This document shows, piece after piece, positions 62,312 through 64,000 of a stretch of DNA of 64,000 nucleotides. Made by a program: the position numbers and the translations under genes. Each line of letters begins with the position of its first letter. The first letter of the stretch is position 1. The stretch lies in NCBI RefSeq assembly GCF_035582795.1, contig NC_134369.1, positions 55,366,001 through 55,430,000 of the forward strand, written 5' to 3'. This DNA is from Mycteria americana. Lineage: Eukaryota; Chordata; Aves; Ciconiiformes; Ciconiidae. The notes under the pieces are model-generated. The model ran no database searches, was not told the origin of the DNA, and saw nothing but the letters and a program-made list of their open reading frames with translations.

Positions 62312-62551
62312 TCAGTCAGAGAACTGGAAGATGGTTTCTGGGTTATTGCTGTCTGTAGGGTTTGTTGGCTGCAATGTCTTTGTAGGTGTAGTTTTACCAT
62401 GAGAATGAGAGGAAGAAGAATGTGAACTTTCACTGGAGCTGCTACGTGTCTCTGTGCTTGTACTTGTTTTTTTCATTTTCCTTCTCTTTGCAAGAGGTGC
62501 TTTGTCAACATTCTGGAGACAAAATCCTTCCCTTTTGTACTTGTTAAAGGC
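62312..62551 (-). CDS. RPS6KA5: RPS6KA5 terminal coding exon
   Basis: Encodes the C-terminal tail of MSK1: AFNKYKREGFCLQNVDKAPL, then AKRRKMKKTSTSTETRSSSS, a serine/histidine-rich stretch ESSHSSSSHSHGK, and TLQPTNPTDSNNPETIFQFSD followed by TGA (62312-62314). The basic cluster AKRRKMKK is the known nuclear-localisation and MAPK-docking region of the family, and the serine-rich part carries regulatory phosphorylation sites. The acceptor AAACAG lies at 62552-62557 and entry phase is 0, agreeing with the upstream exon that ends on a His codon. The stop comes directly after FQFSD; mammalian MSK1, as I recall, has a few more residues. Frame and composition are otherwise as expected. Confidence 0.97.
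   Translation of the reverse strand, partial: AFNKYKREGFCLQNVDKAPLAKRRKMKKTSTSTETRSSSSESSHSSSSHSHGKTTPTKTLQPTNPTDSNNPETIFQFSD

Positions 62552-64000
<1,449 letters not shown>

Overview
The window is vertebrate nuclear DNA, almost certainly from a bird. Two things show this. Five exons on the minus strand encode the N-terminal third of TTC7B, and two more minus-strand exons encode the C-terminus of RPS6KA5 (MSK1). The interspersed repeats are avian: CR1 LINE fragments with 3' tails made of 8-bp repeats, and ERVL-type LTRs with 5-bp target-site duplications. A recent-looking CR1 together with an ERVL provirus suggests a non-galliform bird; this last point is inference.

Layout. Positions 1-37901 hold the 5' part of TTC7B, read right to left: exon 1 (37781-37901, inside a CpG island), exon 2 (16215-16369), exon 3 (14890-15058), exon 4 (2663-2793) and exon 5 (337-458). 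All splice sites are GT/AG and the phases join into one open frame of 232 codons plus two bases. Intron 1 (21.4 kb) carries two solo LTRs (24120-24684 with TSD ATCCA; 34519-35286 with TSD CCTGC) and three CR1 fragments. Intron 3 (12.1 kb) carries an old CR1 and small tandem repeats. Positions 38381 to about 62311 are the intergenic space plus the 3' UTR of RPS6KA5. They contain a 5'-truncated but nearly open CR1 (47253-48897, minus orientation) and an almost complete ERVL provirus (50368-55628, plus orientation, TSD CAGCT). Positions 62312-64000 hold the last two coding exons of RPS6KA5.

The two host genes are arranged head to tail, both transcribed from the minus strand, with RPS6KA5 upstream of TTC7B. 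This is the order I recall for the human 14q32 region. They are not functionally coupled: TTC7B is a scaffold of the plasma-membrane PI4KIIIalpha complex, and RPS6KA5 is a nuclear MAPK-activated kinase.

I did not find a previously undescribed system. The most informative observations concern the mobile elements: a provirus whose 5' LTR has collapsed to 25 bp while its target-site duplication survives, an integrase that has lost two of its three catalytic acidic residues, and a CR1 reverse transcriptase interrupted by a single stop codon. Most remaining intronic and intergenic DNA is AT-rich and shows nothing I can name.
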